Positions 23,313 through 37,500 of a stretch of 64,000 nt of DNA are shown here, piece after piece (the stretch's first letter is position 1; every line of letters starts with the position of its first letter). The position numbers and the translations under genes were made by a program. The DNA comes from Mactromeris polynyma. Taxonomy: Eukaryota > Mollusca > Bivalvia > Venerida > Mactridae. The notes below the pieces were generated by a model. It was given only the letters and a program-made list of their open reading frames with translations, had not been told where the DNA came from and ran no database searches. The stretch spans positions 1 to 64,000 of the forward strand of contig JASFXZ010000093.1 of NCBI GenBank assembly GCA_032209605.1, given 5' to 3'.

Positions 23313-25174
23313 TATCACATGATATACGGATTATGAAACTGTGATGCTTTTTCCCAGTAATAAGTCCTAAACAATCCCTTTCAAGCACACTAGCAAGTCT
23401 AAGTTTAGCGGAACAAGTTAGTAGTGGTAGTTAATTAGCTCTATGAAAACTGGTTAGGTCAACTGGCAGAAATGTGTAACCACAATTAATGGAATAACTC
23501 GTTATGATTCGCGTTTCCACGTAATAAGTTAATACATTTATTCGGGTACAGGGACAAATGCTTATAACCAGGGAAGTGTATCTTGTCAAGACTTGTAGTT
23601 TGTTTCAAAACTAAATCTTTTCATAAATAAAACTAATTTAAAACAGACCAATTTTCACACAAATTGACTAGTTTTTCACATACATTAACGTTAAAAAAGC
23701 TTAGAAAAAATGTTGCTCGATGAGAGCAAAACCTAGACGCACGCCGACGCTTAACAAAATTCCAATTTGGCATGGCCTTATTTAGTCCATTGAATGAACA
23801 TGTCATGTAAATGCATTATATAACTGTACTCAGTTATATTTTGAAACTTTGGCTATTAAATGTAATACTACGAAATCATTCATTCATAAAACATTAACAA
23901 GGGCTTAGTGTAAGGGGCCTCTAAACATTTACTGTACTTCTTGAAAGATAATGACAGAATGTTCAGAACAATTCCCTTTTCACCTTTGTTAATATCATAA
24001 TTGATAAGCAGATTGTCAAAACGTTTCAACACCATAAAGTGTACATGTTACTATGGCGTGATTTATCTGGGTAGGACATTATGCACCAACAAAACGGAGC
24101 ATATTTTTATATTCTGTATATATATATATTAAGAATAACAATATAAATATATTTAAAATATACTTTAAAACCGATGTCCCATGTATGGTGCTTTACATCG
24201 AGCACGTAAAAGAACCAGGGGTGCTTCTGGAACTGTGGCATCTTCTGTATCATGCACTATCCTCCAAAAATCTAATATGACTAACATTCTTCCGGAGGCG
24301 TCGCCCATGTGGGAAATCGATGGCAACGATAAATAAATGCAAATACAACATAAATATATCATTTTATGTAGGCGAGTTTAACAAGCCTTGAACATACAAA
24401 ACTAGAACATAATTATACATGTATACACAAACATTATAACAACATAACAGAGTTACTTATATTGGAAATCACTAAATACTTCTCATCATAAATAATCATT
24501 TTCTTCATTGCTAATAGTCATCAAATAATTCCTAATTTGTAAAAATACATAAAAATATTGCAGCTAATTCGAATTACATGTAGATACAAATAAACATTAA
24601 TATTATATCATAATAGATTGTACCTCTATTTTCACAAAACACAAGGCCTATAATTATGTCAAAAGTCACAGAAACTGACTCCTGGCCCCGAACGCATCTA
24701 AATTTGAGCAAAAATCCCAGCTCAAATATTCTCTCAATTTGACCCCCGAGACCCGACTCAAAATCAGTGTCACAAATGTCTGTGATGGAAAATCGTGGCC
24801 TAACATTGCGTATACGGTGCTGAATCCGCCGGCGCTTCTCCTCAGCGCCATACAGAGATCAAAATTGAGGCAGCATTTTACCTGTCTCAGATTTGAGCCT
24901 TATCTCAATATTGAGCCGAGATGCTTCGGGAGATCGGAGCCTGATCGAAAGATTGCAAGTTTGAACCCCGCAGTGAACAGGGATTGATAACAATCTTCAC
25001 AATTCCTGAATTTAGCATGAGTACTGGCTAATATACCAGTTATCAACAGTGATTTGTACAAATTGCAAGAACTTGGTTCACAAAGATGTTTGTTTGTTTG
25101 TTTTATCTGGTTTCTCAACGATATTTCAGTTATATACGACATTTTTGTCAAATTTTCATGGAAGGGTATGACCT
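23313..25174. other. intergenic region with repeat fragments, no gene seen
   Basis: No gene is supported. Around 24175-24335 lies a block ending GGCAACGATAAATAAATG that resembles a mollusc SINE tail. Around 24690-24990 lies a compositionally distinct stretch with repeated GAGATCAAAATTGAG-like motifs. About 24920-25030 has a tRNA B-box-like GTTTGAACCCC followed by TCTTCACAATTCCTGAAT, also seen diverged at 35250-35335. Confidence 0.5.
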
Positions 25175-25248
25175 GCCGCGAACGGGAATCGAACCCGGAT
25201 CTCCGGATTTCAAGTCCAGCGGACTAACCACTGAACCACGGCCGCGGC
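25175..25248 (-). repeat. tRNA-derived SINE head, tRNA-Ser(TGA)-like
   Basis: The minus strand folds as a tRNA cloverleaf: a 7-bp acceptor stem (GCCGCGG with TCGCGGC), anticodon arm CTGGA-CTTGAAA-TCCGG with anticodon TGA, and T-loop TTCGATT. It lacks the long variable arm required of a true tRNA-Ser, and the T stem has a mismatch. The sequence continues without a tRNA-like 3' end, as in a SINE. A similar tail (GGCAGGTCA) follows the minus-strand tRNA-like block at 44405-44510. It is therefore called a SINE rather than a working tRNA gene. Confidence 0.6.
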
Positions 25249-25511
25249 TCACAAAAGATGTTAAATAACTTAATAAAATATCATTGAAAATCTGTGAAGT
25301 AACTTATGCTAACTGGAGCAAACATATAACAACTAGTAACACAAATGCTCCATATTGTCTCCAGGAGTTCTTGATTTCAGCTTAAGTCTTTCAATTGATT
25401 TGTTCGTTTAATATCTTACGAATGCAAGGAAAGTTCAAACAGAATTTCTTACAACATGATAAGCACTAGTGAACAAACTTTGCAGATATCTTATACAAAT
25501 TGTTTCCATCG

Positions 25512-28500
25512 TTATAATCTTGTATTATCATGGTAGGAACTGAACACTAAATCAGAGTCCATTTTATTGGTTTCAGTTTTATAGTGACCTTGTGTGGCAT
25601 TTGTTGTTACCAGGGAAAGATCCTTCTCACACCATCTGAAATGAAAATGTGACATTAGTTTGTCTTGGGTCTTGCATATATTTACTTTATATTTTCTCTT
25701 ATTTTAGCAGTCATTATTAGTTCTGATACATTTTATTTTGTGTTGGGTTTTATTCCTCACTAATTATTTTTCATACACACAGAGACAGACTCTACATGAA
25801 TCAAATATAGTGCTGCCACACTGTGAGTCCACACTGCAGACATGCAACATGACACGACACATAGTCACATCAACTTGACACTGGGCAACCAGTCTAAGCA
25901 CTACCTTTGTAATACAGAGCATAGGCAAGGCGGTACTTGAGCCATTTTGGTGACTTTGGTTAGTAATAGCCAGGAATCAAACCAGCAACGTCCTGCACCC
26001 TAAGAGGAGTATGTGTGGTAGTTAGCTGATCTAACAAGTTGCATATATGTCAATCATTGGACTTGACTTGTATCAAAAAAAATATCACTAATGAAACTAA
26101 ATAGGAAATGAAGACCAAAGTTTATTCAAGTACTAAAATAAATAGTAAAAATCAATCGTCAATCAATCATCACCATGTATTATGTTACATGCTAATGGAT
26201 CAAATTCTATAGGAGAGTATGGAAAAAAACGACTCCCCGGAAATGTCACTTACGACTACTTTAACTTTCCCAAACAGACTGCCAAGCCCATAAGCTACCA
26301 AACGTTTAGTTTATGAAAATTAACTATTACAAAGTTGAGACACTAAGTGGTCGTTCAATGTTAATGCCAAAATGAAAATCTGTTTTTCAATAAAATCATT
26401 ATAGGTTGAACATGAAGCAGATGTACATATGACCACTCGTATTATAAAGGTTGTGATAAGGGTTGGTGCCTATTGCAACTAACTTCATTAAGTAGTTAAT
26501 TCATTTGATCAAATAAAACTACATGTATATAACACTCTCAAATTAAAAAAAAAAAATTCAGAATATTGACCAATAAGAATGTGATAAATGGAGAGTAAGA
26601 TAACGTTGATTTTCGTGTGGCTTGTGACCTTCACTTTTAGAGATTAAGTTGCTACAGGGAACGCCACATACACAAGACAATGCCTCCCCACACAGAACCA
26701 AGGGAAAACAACAATCCATCAAACATCAGGCACTGAAGAGGTGGAAGGGTAACCATGCATGGGAATCTGGGCGCAAGGAATGAAAAAAGATACAATAATC
26801 ATCTGAACAAGATGATTTTACCTTTGAGCAGCATACACATCCACTGATGTTCCTACTTCACTAGCAGCATGATCAACGAGAAGAGCACCTGCAAAATAAT
26901 AGATAGTACAGTAAAACCTCACTTAAAGACCACCTCAATATATCGAGGCTATCTCAAAATTAAGTCCATCAACTTTCAGTTACATTTTCAAGAATTGCTT
27001 TTTATTTTTCTCTTTCCTCTATAGATTTGTACAACTAATTGTACTGGTTTATATGTTAATTCAATTTTATGATAAAACTAAATAAGTGATAAAGTTTGAG
27101 ATGTTGAAATGTTCATGAATTTTGTTAATTCAAAGAAGCTGTACAAAAAGCAGCCAGCATTTTTTTCTTGTTCACCAAAGTATGTTGTTATATTTCTTTA
27201 CTGTTAAACAATACTCATTTTGGTGATTCAAAAACATTCTGCTTGCAAAAAGATATCTGAAATTTCTAATTCGCGAACTTTTTGACTCATAAAAGTATGT
27301 AAATAATAAATAAAAAGTCTAACTTCAATCTCACTTATCGCAGTTTCCTTTCCAGTTTTAAACATTAAAGATAAACATGCTTTCCTAGAACGTATGTATT
27401 TTGAATTGTATTCATATCGTTTGCTCTATCGAGTTCTAGAATTTTCTATAATTTGTAGGTTCAGAAATAAACCTGAGCCAAATCTGCACTTGTACAGCGC
27501 AATATTATTATTATAAATTTCAAAACATTTACATCCAAAAGATAATGAGTGCTGACATGACAAAACCTGTATTAGTGACGTTGGTCATGATGTCGAGCAT
27601 TTCCCAATCAAAGTTCGACTTCACAGACTAAGCAATTTGCCTACAGATGTTTTGAAAGATTAATTGTGATTTATAGAATTAAATGATGAGGAAATATTTG
27701 TAAGTAATTTGCAAACAGGAAATATCTTTAAAAAAAGATAAAAGGCGTAGATAGAATGATGTATTCCGGTATGTTGAATGAAATAAGGTTTTTGCAACAT
27801 ATTGAAAAATAAATCCTTACAAAAAATTAACTCGGATCTATATTAATCATGGACCTGTCTTATCAGGGTCATTTGATACATGCTTTAACATATTAACTTC
27901 TTCCTGCAAAATTTGAACTGCTAGCGAACACACATCTAACAAAAACCAGTGAGTGTGATGCCCCTTGGGTGAACGAATACCCCGTTTGGTGCCTGTTGTG
28001 TGAAAATATGATTGGTCAGATTTTAAAAAGCCTGCTTCGAGGACAACATTTGGTTGGTCAAAAATGAAGGTCAAAATCAATGTTATACAGCTCAGCTACA
28101 CCGAAAAAAAATCCATATAAACAGCAGAAGATTTGAAAGAAAAGTAGACATCCGATTTTAATACTTTTGGTTAAATGAAAGTTGAAAAATATAGCCGTTA
28201 GAAATTGTAAAACCTGAAACTGGACTTTTTGGTCACTACTACAGACTTTGCCGTGGCACAGCTCTAACATTGTTTGTGGACAAACCATACAAGGACTAAC
28301 CTGTGTAAGTCCTACACAAACTGAAGGCTATGTCTCGAGCTGCCATTTGTAAAACGTCCAGTTTTGTAGCATTGTCCGAAATAAACTGTAGTGTACTTCT
28401 ACTTGCACTGATAACATTGGATACAGATGCGTCCAACTGTGGATCTTTAATAGCTGACATTCTTGCCTCAATATCTTTATGAAAAGCTGAAAGAACTTGG

Positions 28501-31500
28501 CCTTTGGATTTTTCTATCGCACGAAGAACATCCAGCGACAATATGTTGGTTGTTCCTTCCCAGATTGACAATACCTACGATAAATGATTAAAGTTACTTT
28601 GATATAATTATTGTTGAAATTACATAAATAGAGCTGTTCAGGTAATATAACAATCATTAATCAAAGTTTAAGTTCTCTCTAATTTTCTGACTTCTAATTT
28701 TCTGACTTGTAATACAAAAGTCAATGGCTGTATTTACAATGTAGTTAAGTTTGTGACAATCATCATAAGTATAAGAGATATTAAGTTGTTAGCAGGAAAT
28801 GCCACATACACAAGGCAATGCTTGCTAATGAACATTGTTGTAAGCTCCTGCTGTTAATTAAACTTATCCAAGGAGAAACGTTATACATCATGACATAAGT
28901 ATAGATACATAATTAAAGACAACATGCATGATAAAAGCTACCACACAATCACCTGTGCATCTCTCAATATTGTAGGTAAGCCAGTGTCCTCTATATAACC
29001 TTGTCCTCCAAAACTTTCCAAACCCTCAGTACTCACTGATAATGCCTGTATTAATAATAGATAAAACTATGAAAATATGTTCAAAAACTGATATATAATT
29101 AGGTACTAAATCAATGAACAATATTGTCTGTATACACAATTGTAATCAAACAATCAGGTCTTAATTATGTACCACTTCGCAACAACAGTGTTACATAATT
29201 TTCAGAGAAACTACAAAAATGTATGAATATATATTCTATCATATGAACTTTCAACCAGGGGTGTCACTGATGTCAAAGTCTGTACATGTATATATCAATT
29301 CAAAATGTAACAAGAAATGGGCAATGCCCACAAACCAGGTTTTAAACCTAATTATTTGTAACCAAAGCTCTATTTGTATAATGAATACATGATGATCATC
29401 AATGCTGCAAAGGTGCCAGAGGTGATACATGCATACAAACACTCACACTTAGATATATTATATATATATGCAACAACTATACAACAACTTTGATGTCAAT
29501 ACACCCACGAATAGCGAAGATATTAAGTGGAAACTGATTTTTAAATTTTAAGTGACCTTGACCTTGGACGGAACGAACCCAAAAGCAATCCCAAGTGAGA
29601 TCTTCACATGTTCTTACTATACACCAAGTTTGATGTCAATATGTCCAACAAATCTAAAGTTATTAGCCGGAGAGCAAATTGCAATTTTTAGTAAAGGTGA
29701 CCTTGACCTTTGAAGAAACGATTCCAAAAGCAATCCCAAGCGAGCTCTCCACATGTTCTTACTATACACCAAGTTTGATGTCAATATGACCAACAAATCT
29801 AAAGTTATTAGCCGGAAAGCAAATTGCAATTTTTAGTAAAGGTGACCTTTGACGAAACGATTCCAAAAGCAATCCCAAGCGAGCTCTCCACATGTTCTTA
29901 CTATACACCAAGTTTGATGTCAATATGACCAACAAATCTAAAATTATTCGCCGGAAACCAAATTTCTATTTTTAGTAATGGTGACCTTGACCTTTGTCAG
30001 ACCGAACCCAAAAGCAATCCCAAGCGAGCTCTCAACATGTTCTTACTATACACCAAGTTTGATGTCAATATGATCAATGAAACTCAAGTTATTCGCCATA
30101 AACCAAACTGCTATTTTTAGTAATGGTGACCTTGACCTTCGTCAGAACGGGTCCCAAAGCAATCCCAAGCAAGCTCTCCACATGTTCTTACTGTACACCA
30201 AGTTTGATCTCAATATGATCAACGAAACTCAAGTTATTCGCTGGAAACCAAATTGCTAGTTTTAGTAACGGTGACCTTGACCTTTGTTGGACCGATCCCA
30301 AAACCAATCCCAAGCGAGCTCTCCACATGTTCTTACTATACACCAAGTTTGATGTCAATATGACCAATGTAACTCAAGTTATTCGCCGGAAACCAAATTT
30401 CTATTTTTAGTAATGGTGACCTTGACCTTTGTCGGACCGAACCCAAAAGCAATCCCAAGCGAGCTCTCAACATGTTCTTACTATACACCAAATTTGATGT
30501 CAATATGATGAATGTAACTCAAGTTATTCGCCGGAAACCAAATTTCTATTTTTAGTAACGGTGACCTTGACCTTTGTCGGACCGAACCCAAAAGCAATCC
30601 CAAGCGAGCTCTCAACATGTTCTTACTATACACCAAGTTTGATGTCAATATGATGAATGTAACTCAAGTTATTCGCCGGAAACCAAATTTCTATTTTTAG
30701 TAATGGTGACCTTGCCCTTTGTCGGACCGAACCCAAAAGCAATCCCAAGCGAGCTCTCAACATGTTCTTACTATACACCAAGTTTGATGTCAATATGATC
30801 AATGTAACTCAAGTTATTCGCCGGAAACCAAATTTCTATTTTTAGTAACGGTGACCTTGACCTTTGTCGGACCGAACCCAAAAGCAATCCCAAGCGAGCT
30901 CTCAACATGTTCTTACTATACACCAAGTTTGATGTCAATATGATCAATGTAACTCAAGTTATTCGCCGGAAACCAAATTTCTATTTTTAGTAACGGTGAC
31001 CTTGACCTTTGTCGGACCGAACCCAAAAGCAATCCCAAGCGAGCTCTCCACATGTTCTTACTATACACCAAGTTTGATGTCAATATGATGAATGTAACTC
31101 AAGTTATTCGCCGGAAACCAAATTTCTATTTTTAGTAACGGTGACCTTGACCTTTGTCGGACCGAACCTAAAAGCAATCCCAAGCGAGCTCTCCATATGT
31201 TCTTACTGTACACCAAGTTTGGTTACAATATGATCAACAGAACTCAAGTTATTCGCCGGAAACCACCCAGTTTGACGCCCGCCCGCCCACCCAACGACAT
31301 ACACCATTCTAATAACCTGTTTTTTTTCAAAAACCTGGTTAATAAAGATGTATATGAGTGCCACTGTACAATTTCCAACCTCTTCTTTAAGTGGTGCCAT
31401 TTCCAGAATACGTCACATATGACGTCACCATGAACTGACAGTAAGCAATATTTGCCCCATATGGCAATATTAAAGCAAAGTGACCATATGGAGTAAATAT

Positions 31501-34500
31501 TGTTTCCTGCTTGCAAATAGTGACATCACATGTTGCGTTTTCTTGAAATTACGTCACTTGCAGAAGAGGTTGTAAATACCATAGCAGCGCTCATATATGT
31601 ATCTGTATTAGTTTACAGGAAGAGAATATTAAGATTTAAAAGATGTTCACTGAAGTTCATCCCAAAAATGCTACACAAACACCGTTTTAAAAAATTCAAA
31701 ATGCTCCCAAAAAATGTTCCAAGTCCCTCAAAATAAAGGGGTGGATCCATCAACAATATTAAACTGTTTAAAGTAAATGGATACATTCTAGTAATTCATA
31801 CATTCTCAAATACTTCAGGAAATAAGAGAAAATGCAAACATTATTTTGTAATCATACAAAATGGCTAGGACTGCATAGTAGAACAATACCTACAGGATGT
31901 TAACTGTAGAGTAGTTACACAATATATTACTGTCTGTACTGCCAGGAGTATCAGCAGTAAAACTGCTATTGCTGTTACTGCTACTAATGTCAATGTCACA
32001 GCAATTAAAATTATTTTGCTTTATTGAAGGTCAACGAAATTTTAATGCAATTCCATGACTGATTACCTGTTTCCCACTATACAGCTTGGATAAGGGTACC
32101 AGTAATCGTAACAAGTTCTGTTCATCATCAGTTGCTATGGCAACATCCTCTCTACCCAGAAGTCTCATATTCTCTAAACACAAAATACTGGCTCCTCTTG
32201 CTTCTACCTATATGATAATGCAAAACATCTGTGATTTATTCATTCCCCTTGACTTTTTTGAAAATCAAGAAAGCACATGACCTTTAATTTGTTTTTAATC
32301 ACTTAAATATTATCAAACTCGTAATTACTTTATCATTAAGACAACTTGAATATCCAAGTAAATGCAAGACATAATCTGTACATAAACTAAATGTCCAGTA
32401 TACTAGTTGTTAAGTGTATCAAATGTCCACTGAGACGGAATGTAGAAAATCTTACTTCACACATATACTGGTAGTTTAATTGACATGTCCTTGTTTATAA
32501 ATAATATATCTAATCAATCTCAAGGTAACCAATATATTAGTATACAAGCTTATCCATGAAAAATTGTAATCAAATACTGTGTATAAAGATCAATAATATT
32601 GTGAATCAGCTTTAGTTTAATAATATTTTATTGCATTTATTTTTCATACAAAGGGATTAGGCACAAGTTATCACAACATTATTGAAGCCCTCTCCCAATC
32701 AGCAAATCATCGACTTCAGATGTTTTGTAAGTAAAAATATGATATCGCTTAAATGTGTTTTGTTATATTTATTAGTAAAGTTTATAAAAATGCACTTATA
32801 TGAACAAGACAATTAACACTGGTTGATACTTTACAACTTTCATGAATTCTAGAATTTAGCTAACATTTCAACTCCACAAACTTTACCTCATACACACTGC
32901 CATATAAGCATGCATAATTTGGGTTTAATTTAAAACAGAAAACGACTCACCTCCATTCGAGACAAGGTCTGAACATGTAAAGGATAATTCTTCAAAATAT
33001 TTCCAAATGCTGTCCTTCTTGTGCTGTAGTCTCTTGCCAAATTAACCATTCTGTTTTAAGGGACAAATTAATGATTTATAAATGATCTCACAGTTAATAT
33101 TATAATAAATGTCTTACTTATCTTTAAACACTAAAACTAAAATTTGATGCAAAGACACCATGTCACATGGTGTCAGTAATTTTGGAAATAGAAAAGGGGA
33201 ACGGGCCCAATTTTGCCCCCTTATTGGCCTGATAAAAACACAGCATATATTGACAAAAACTATTAAAACTCACTCTGTACCAATATTTCACCTAGTAAAA
33301 GCCTCTTAAAGATGTATCTGACCAAGCTGAACATAAAATATTTGAATTGGTTTCATCCAGTGCTGTTGCCACATTGGCTAAAACATCTTCAACACGAACA
33401 ATGACACGTACAATGTATTGCCAAATAAAACAATCTTGGTTTTTTTTAAGTTAAAGATATTAAAAACTTCTTTTTTCCACACATACAGACCAAGTTATTG
33501 TTAATGTATTCTTTGATAATGTATATTTATTAATATTTTAACTATGTGAAATATATATTTTTTATGTTTGTTTAGGTAAACAATGGAGGAAATTGTGAGC
33601 ATAATACAACCATATAAATTACAGGGTTACACAAGGGTTCCACTAGCTGCTGATTCTTAAGGGTCTTTTTCATAATATTTGACCAGATTTTACCATTTTA
33701 TAGCCAAATTACCAATAATTTAGAGACAAATTGACCCTTCAGTCTAAAATGTGGCTTTTTTGGAAATTCCACGGGCCAAATGGTCAACTCATAGGTCAAA
33801 TGGAACCCCTGTTACATAGAAAATATTTACCGTCTCATATATGATGCAGCAGCCATAGCAGTGTGAATTCTAGTCAGTTTTAACATGTTACTTATTGCTG
33901 GTACACCTCGGCCTTCATCAGATACCTGATTCAAATATTAATACAAAAATCAACTTAGCTGTAATACAAACATTTTAGCACTTCTAGTTATTACTCATGA
34001 GTTAAAATGCTTTTGTGAAAGATTTTTTACTGAAGACTAGATGACAATATTTCTAACATCAATTTGAATTTTGTATCTGAATGTTTCATACATACACCAT
34101 AAAAAATCCACTACTGATTAGTTCTGGTTCAAAATACTAAGAAAAGATTTATAAGATTCTAGCTAAGCCTATGTATACACTCATCCAATAACACAATAAT
34201 TTCACTACAGACCATTTGTTATTATTAGAATTGTGTTTGATCAAAGCAACACACCAAGTTAAATGTTCATGTCCTTCTGTTTACTTTCTGTCCTTATTTA
34301 TACTAAAGACAGCAATGAACATGCAATTATTTGGAACTTAATGATGGTTCATAGAATTGCCAAAGTCTTTAACTTGGTAAATAAGCATGTATTAGTCTTG
34401 TAAACTCGGACATGGTGTTTCTGGGGGGGAGGGGGGAGGGGTGTACCTTTAAAGCTTTACATCCATCAAGAAGTAGTTCAGCAGTAGGTAGTTGTCTGGT

Positions 34501-37500
34501 ACCAAGCTTATTCTTCAGTCGTACAATGTCGATATTATTCAAGGAACCATCCTCATTTCTCACTTCCATGTAAAACAAAGACAATCCTTTAGTTCCCTTA
34601 AATAAAAATAAGGACAATTGGACAATGAAAGCAAAACAAGTATATCCACTTAATTTCTTATACATGTATATGCAAACTAGTTTCAGTTTTCAGTTGATAT
34701 AAAGTCAAGGGTTCCATTTGACCCTAGAATTGACCCCTGGGATTTCGTAAAAGCCTCATTTTGACCCTCAGGATTCTGGCTGTAGAGTCAATTTTTCTCT
34801 AAAGTATAGGTATAAAATGATAAAATCCAGTAAAAAGTTATCAAAACGACCCTCGAGATTCAGCACTGAGTGAAATCCCTGAAAGTCCTATAATGTGACA
34901 ACATTTATTATTCATACCTGAAATATGTCTACAGACAACAAGAGAGGAAAGAATACAAATGTCAAGGTAATTTATTATTATTATAGAACAAACAAAATGT
35001 CTATCAAGAAATATAATGTTTCTCAGGATTTATAGGTACGATGGCAAAGATGAATCATACGGCTCATCTCACAATGCACCATAAACTTTTTCTCCAATCA
35101 TTTGAGATAAGTAGTGCAGGGAATTAAACTGTACTCTACTTATTACATTAATGTTTACAAAGTTTTGCATATAGTAGGTCTGAAAGACAGATAAACGCAT
35201 GGAGAGACTGACAAGATAGTAGGACAAACACATATTTGGCCGAAAGCATGGATAGGTTGTTGGTTTGAATCCCACCTGTCGTGAGAATCAATCGCATAAC
35301 TTCACAATCCCTGAATCATACTGGAGTACAGCCCTGCTTTCAGTGAAGGTGTTTGCAGCTAACGTTTTGTAACGTTAGCAATTTGGTTACCTGTGTGCAG
35401 TGAATGTGATACGGTGGGTCAGGGATACAAAACAAAACAGTTTCACAACGTTCACAGCCGTTAGCCGTAACTGAACGCAAGGCAGGTCAGTAACCCAGGA
35501 AGCAGTAAAATGTAATAACTTGTTTACCAATTGAAGTTAAACAAGTAAGTTTATAAATAAAACAAACCTGTACTGTGTGTCCATTTTTGTCAACAACACG
35601 AGCAAGTGTGAAAGTTATATCTGCATCAGTCGCTGAAGAGAACCATTTATAACCAAACAATTTGAATGTACCATCACTCTGTTCTACAGCCACTGTCTCT
35701 GTACCATTAGCTAGTTAGTGTAATATATTATATTGTACATTGTAATACAGAAAATGGAATCATAGAAAATACAATTTCAAACATTTATGAATCAGTAATC
35801 GACAATTAGATTTTAACATAATTCTCTAAATGTGTTAAGTACTCCAATACCTGTGCTAAGAGCTGTGTCTAAGAAATGCTAAGTTTGTTTCTGGATATAG
35901 GCAGGAAGAAAGATGGGTTGGTAGGCAGCGTTTTTTCCCCAGTTTTTCAAGTCAGGTGCAAGCTGAAAATAAGTTATACTTCCTATGAAGCTTGTCCTAA
36001 TCATGAGTGTCTGTCAGGGTTACCAGGCACAAGGCTTTTCCGCAGTAGATTGTGACCATACAACAGTAACTCACCAACATCAGAACCTCCCCTCTTCTCA
36101 GTCATCCACTGTCCTGATGTCCAAAAGGATGCAGGATCTCTACTAGTCAGTCTAGGGTAAGCTCTCTCCATTAACCAAGGTGAAACATCTTGTAAATGCT
36201 GTTGTAAGACACAAACATGTTTTTCTTGTGTTAACTTATTGCAGTGTGATAATTATAGGTATGGATTATAATTGTAAGACACTAAATGCATTTTTTTTAG
36301 ATATTTACATACTTCAGAGTACAAAATTAATCTGTACATATAGATTAAACCATAGCAATGCATATTTTGGTAAAGTGTAACAAAATCAGCTAACAAAAGC
36401 TAAATACTCATAAGACATTTCTGTTTTGAAATAAATTTTAGACTATCACCTACATCTACCAGCAACCTTATGGTGTCTACCGGCAACTTTGGGGTGTCTA
36501 TTGGCAACCGCATGGTGTCTACAGGCAACCTTACTGTGTCTACCGACAACCTTACTGTGTCTACCGGCAACCTTACTGTGTCTACCGGCAACCTTACTGT
36601 GTCTACCGACAACCTTACTATGTCTACCGGCAACCTTACTGTGTCTACCGGCAACTTTGGGGTGTCTACCGGCAACTTTGGGGTGTCTACCGACAACCTT
36701 ACTGTGTCTACCGACAACCTTACTGTGTCTACCGGCAACCTTACTGTGTCTACTGGCAACTTTACTATGTCTACCAGCAACCTTACTATGTCTACCGGCA
36801 ACCTTACTGTGTCCACAAGCAGGAAATATCAGCCTTACAACCATGTCTATCAGTGTGGAACTAACCTCAACAATTTTAGCAGCTCCATCAGTCATAGCTA
36901 GTGGACACGAGTACAGACCAGAACTTGGGCAGTTCAAATAATTCTTTACCAAACCATATAACCGGCTGAAAATATAATAAATATTTCTAAATGAATACAC
37001 CGAGGTAAAAAAGTAAAATGTTGACTCTATAAAATTATACAACTTCACAAACTGAAATCTCATTCAATTTTTAGATAGGTCTACTTTAATTGCAAATGTT
37101 TACATAAAGTAATGTACCTGTATTCCCCAAACTTTCTATCATAGGAAATAGCAATAAGTCCCTCCTCAGCAGATATATCATGCATCTTTTTCCAAGCTGG
37201 TCCAGTAACAAGATTGTCTATCTGTTTTCCCCAGCCTATGGTAAAGATAATATTTAGTCAATTTTTCATTTATAAGCCAGAACTGTGTATGTCATCATCA
37301 TGTTACATAACGTGTTTGTCCAACCAACAGAAGGTTTGACACTCTTAGCTACCTACAGTATATTGATGGCTTGGAAACACATTACTGTACCTCAGTTTTG
37401 GTACAGTAGCAGTTATTAAAGTTTTGCACGAAACCTACAGTAAGTAATGCCCTTGGGTTTTACCTGAATATTTCTCCAAATAGGGTTGTTCTTTCTCACA

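Noticed and set aside
25175..25248. Functional tRNA-Ser(TGA) gene
   Set aside because: The cloverleaf is good, but there is no long variable arm, the T stem has a mismatch, and a SINE-like body follows.
36400..36941. Independent repeat-protein genes on both strands over the 21-bp minisatellite
   Set aside because: Frames are open only because the unit is 21 bp; the region is an intron of the acyl-CoA dehydrogenase gene.
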